Of a stretch of DNA of 6,056 bases, positions 4,844 through 6,056 are shown piece after piece. Within the stretch, counting starts at the first letter, position 1, and every line of letters starts with the position of its first letter. The stretch lies in contig URNG01000146.1 of assembly GCA_900549295.1 (NCBI GenBank), positions 1-6,056 on the forward strand, read 5' to 3'. A program made the position numbers and the translations under genes. Under the pieces are notes generated by a model that ran no database searches, had not been told where the DNA came from, and was given only the letters and a program-made list of their open reading frames with translations. The DNA is from an uncultured Rhodocyclaceae bacterium (GTDB taxonomy: Bacteria; Pseudomonadota; Gammaproteobacteria; Burkholderiales; Rhodocyclaceae).

Positions 4844-6056
4844 CCGGATTCGGCCTCCAGGGGGAGGGTGAAGGTGAAGCGGGTGCCGCTGCCGCTGGGG
4901 GAATCGGGGCAGTTTTCCGCCCACAGGCGGCCGCGGTGAAACTCGACGACGGAGCGGCAGATGGAGAGTCCGATGCCCATGCCTTCGGCCTTGGTCGTGA
5001 AAAAGGCGGTGTAGAGCTTGTCCTCGATTTCCGGGGCGATGCCGCAGCCGTAATCGGTGACGTGCAGGCGCACTTCGTGCGGCGTGAGCTGCACGCCAAT
5101 CTGCAGCAGGCGATGGGCGGCTGCGGTGTCGGCCATGGCGTCCAGGCCGTTGCGTAGCAGGTTGAGCAGCACTTGTTCGATCAGCAGCCGGTCGATGTGG
5201 AGAATCGGCAGCTCCGGCAGAATGGCTTCGATGCGGATCTGCCGCTTGCGTGCTTCCGGCTCGATGAAACCGAGGCAATCGTCGATGATGTCGCGCAACG
5301 CGCAGGGCGCGCGTTTGGGTTCGCTGCGGCGCACGAAATCGTGCACGCGGCGGATGATGCGCCCGGCCCGCTGCGCTTGCGTCGCAATTTTTTCCAGCGC
5401 CGGGCGTAATTCGGCGCAGGAAAAATTATCCGTAGACAGCAGATTCAGGCAGCCGGTGTTGTAGCTGGCAATGGCGGCGAGTGGCTGGTTCAGTTCGTGC
5501 GCCAGGGTGGACGCCATTTCGCCCAGCGTCACCAGGCGGGCGGTGAATTGCAGTTGTTCCTGCTGCTGGCGGGCCAGTTCCTCGGCGTGCTTGCGCTCGG
5601 TGATGTCGAGCACGGAAGCCATCCAGCCGGTGTGCCGGCCATTGCCGTCGATCAGTTTGGCTTCGTAGACGAGGGCGTCGAAACGCTCGCGGTTCTTGCG
5701 CATGAAAATGAGCTCGAAGCCTTCTTCCGGGGCCAGCCCGGCCAGCACGGCCTGGTGCATGGCGCGCGCTTCGTCCAGATGTTCCGGCGCCCAGTAGGGC
5801 ATGGGCGGGTCGTGATCGACCAGTTCTTCGGCGGTGAAGCCGGTCATTCTGCAGAAGGCCGGGTTCACGTAGATGATCCGGCCTTCGAGGTCGCGGGCGC
5901 GCATGCCGACCGTGAGCGAATTCTCCATCGCCGTGCGGAAAGCGTGTTCGGCGCGTAGCGCGGCCTCGGCGCGCGTGCTTTTTTTCATCAGGCCGCGCAC
6001 CAGCCACAGGCTGGCGGAGACCCCCCGCGCCCGCAGCCGGAGGGGGGGTGCAGGCC
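4840..6056 (-). CDS. PAS-domain sensor histidine kinase (FixL/DctB-like), 5' end outside window
   Basis: The frame is open to the right edge. GTG at 6000 would give 386 residues, but 18 more open codons precede it, including GVSASLWLVRGLMKK, which resembles the end of a transmembrane helix with a charged cytoplasmic flank. The true start is therefore probably outside the window, and the protein a membrane sensor. Numbering from 6000: coiled linker (about 8-20); PAS/PAC domain (about 21-137) with GRIIYVNPAFCRMTGF and GWMASVLDITERK; HisKA dimerisation domain with phospho-acceptor H168 in AHELNQPLAAI; HATPase with N-box LLNLLRNGLDAM (N284), G1 box DYGCG (316-320), FFTTK (333-337) and G2 box GMGIGLSI (340-347). 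The HELNQPL box is typical of FixL/DctB-type kinases. It autophosphorylates and passes phosphate to the overlapping regulator gene. The PAS ligand is unknown; nothing identifies a haem site. Confidence 0.93.
   Translation of the reverse strand, partial: PAPPLRLRARGVSASLWLVRGLMKKSTRAEAALRAEHAFRTAMENSLTVGMRARDLEGRIIYVNPAFCRMTGFTAEELVDHDPPMPYWAPEHLDEARAMHQAVLAGLAPEEGFELIFMRKNRERFDALVYEAKLIDGNGRHTGWMASVLDITERKHAEELARQQQEQLQFTARLVTLGEMASTLAHELNQPLAAIASYNTGCLNLLSTDNFSCAELRPALEKIATQAQRAGRIIRRVHDFVRRSEPKRAPCALRDIIDDCLGFIEPEARKRQIRIEAILPELPILHIDRLLIEQVLLNLLRNGLDAMADTAAAHRLLQIGVQLTPHEVRLHVTDYGCGIAPEIEDKLYTAFFTTKAEGMGIGLSICRSVVEFHRGRLWAENCPDSPSGSGTRFTFTLPLEAESG

Noticed and set aside
4844..5278. 145-codon N-terminal extension of the response regulator
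   Set aside because: It is the kinase gene read in another frame; the ATG at 4843 has a ribosome site and gives a normal receiver domain start.
1..6056. CRISPR array, insertion sequence, phage or defence genes, or a new multi-gene system
   Set aside because: No spaced repeats, transposase, integrase or unknown conserved genes were seen; every protein gene belongs to a recognised family. The tRNA has no adjacent integrase or duplicated 3' end.

Overview
This looks like ordinary chromosomal sequence from a GC-rich proteobacterium, most likely a betaproteobacterium (Nitrosomonadales, Rhodocyclales or similar). The reasons are the hopanoid-type hpnC-hpnD-hpnE cluster, a 419-residue Rho directly downstream of trxA, and a PAS sensor kinase with a FixJ-type regulator. 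The lineage is inferred from protein style and gene order; no database search was run. I do not see an undescribed system. The unusual signals are regulatory and lie in the three intergenic gaps.

Every protein gene is on the minus strand, so transcription runs from the right edge to the left. From the right: a sensor histidine kinase (5' end outside the window) overlaps its response-regulator partner by an ATGA junction at 4840-4843. A 151-bp gap (4087-4237) carries short repeats and a candidate trxA promoter. trxA (thioredoxin) follows, then a 219-bp leader (3541-3759) with a strong hairpin and a C-rich, G-poor tract, then rho (transcription termination factor). The rho gene ends in a strong intrinsic terminator.

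The 286-bp gap between rho and hpnC holds the only plus-strand gene, tRNA-Leu(UAG), with its own extended -10 promoter and terminator. A second, inverted copy of the same promoter-like 13-mer lies on the other side of the tRNA and points toward hpnC. The left third is the tightly packed hpnC-hpnD-hpnE cluster. Its three enzymes convert two farnesyl diphosphates to squalene by way of presqualene diphosphate and hydroxysqualene. hpnE runs off the left edge.

Both window edges contain C/G homopolymer runs, and both edge genes read less typically there, so sequence error at contig ends is possible. The genes form three functional units (squalene synthesis; thioredoxin plus Rho; a two-component system) with no obvious shared task.
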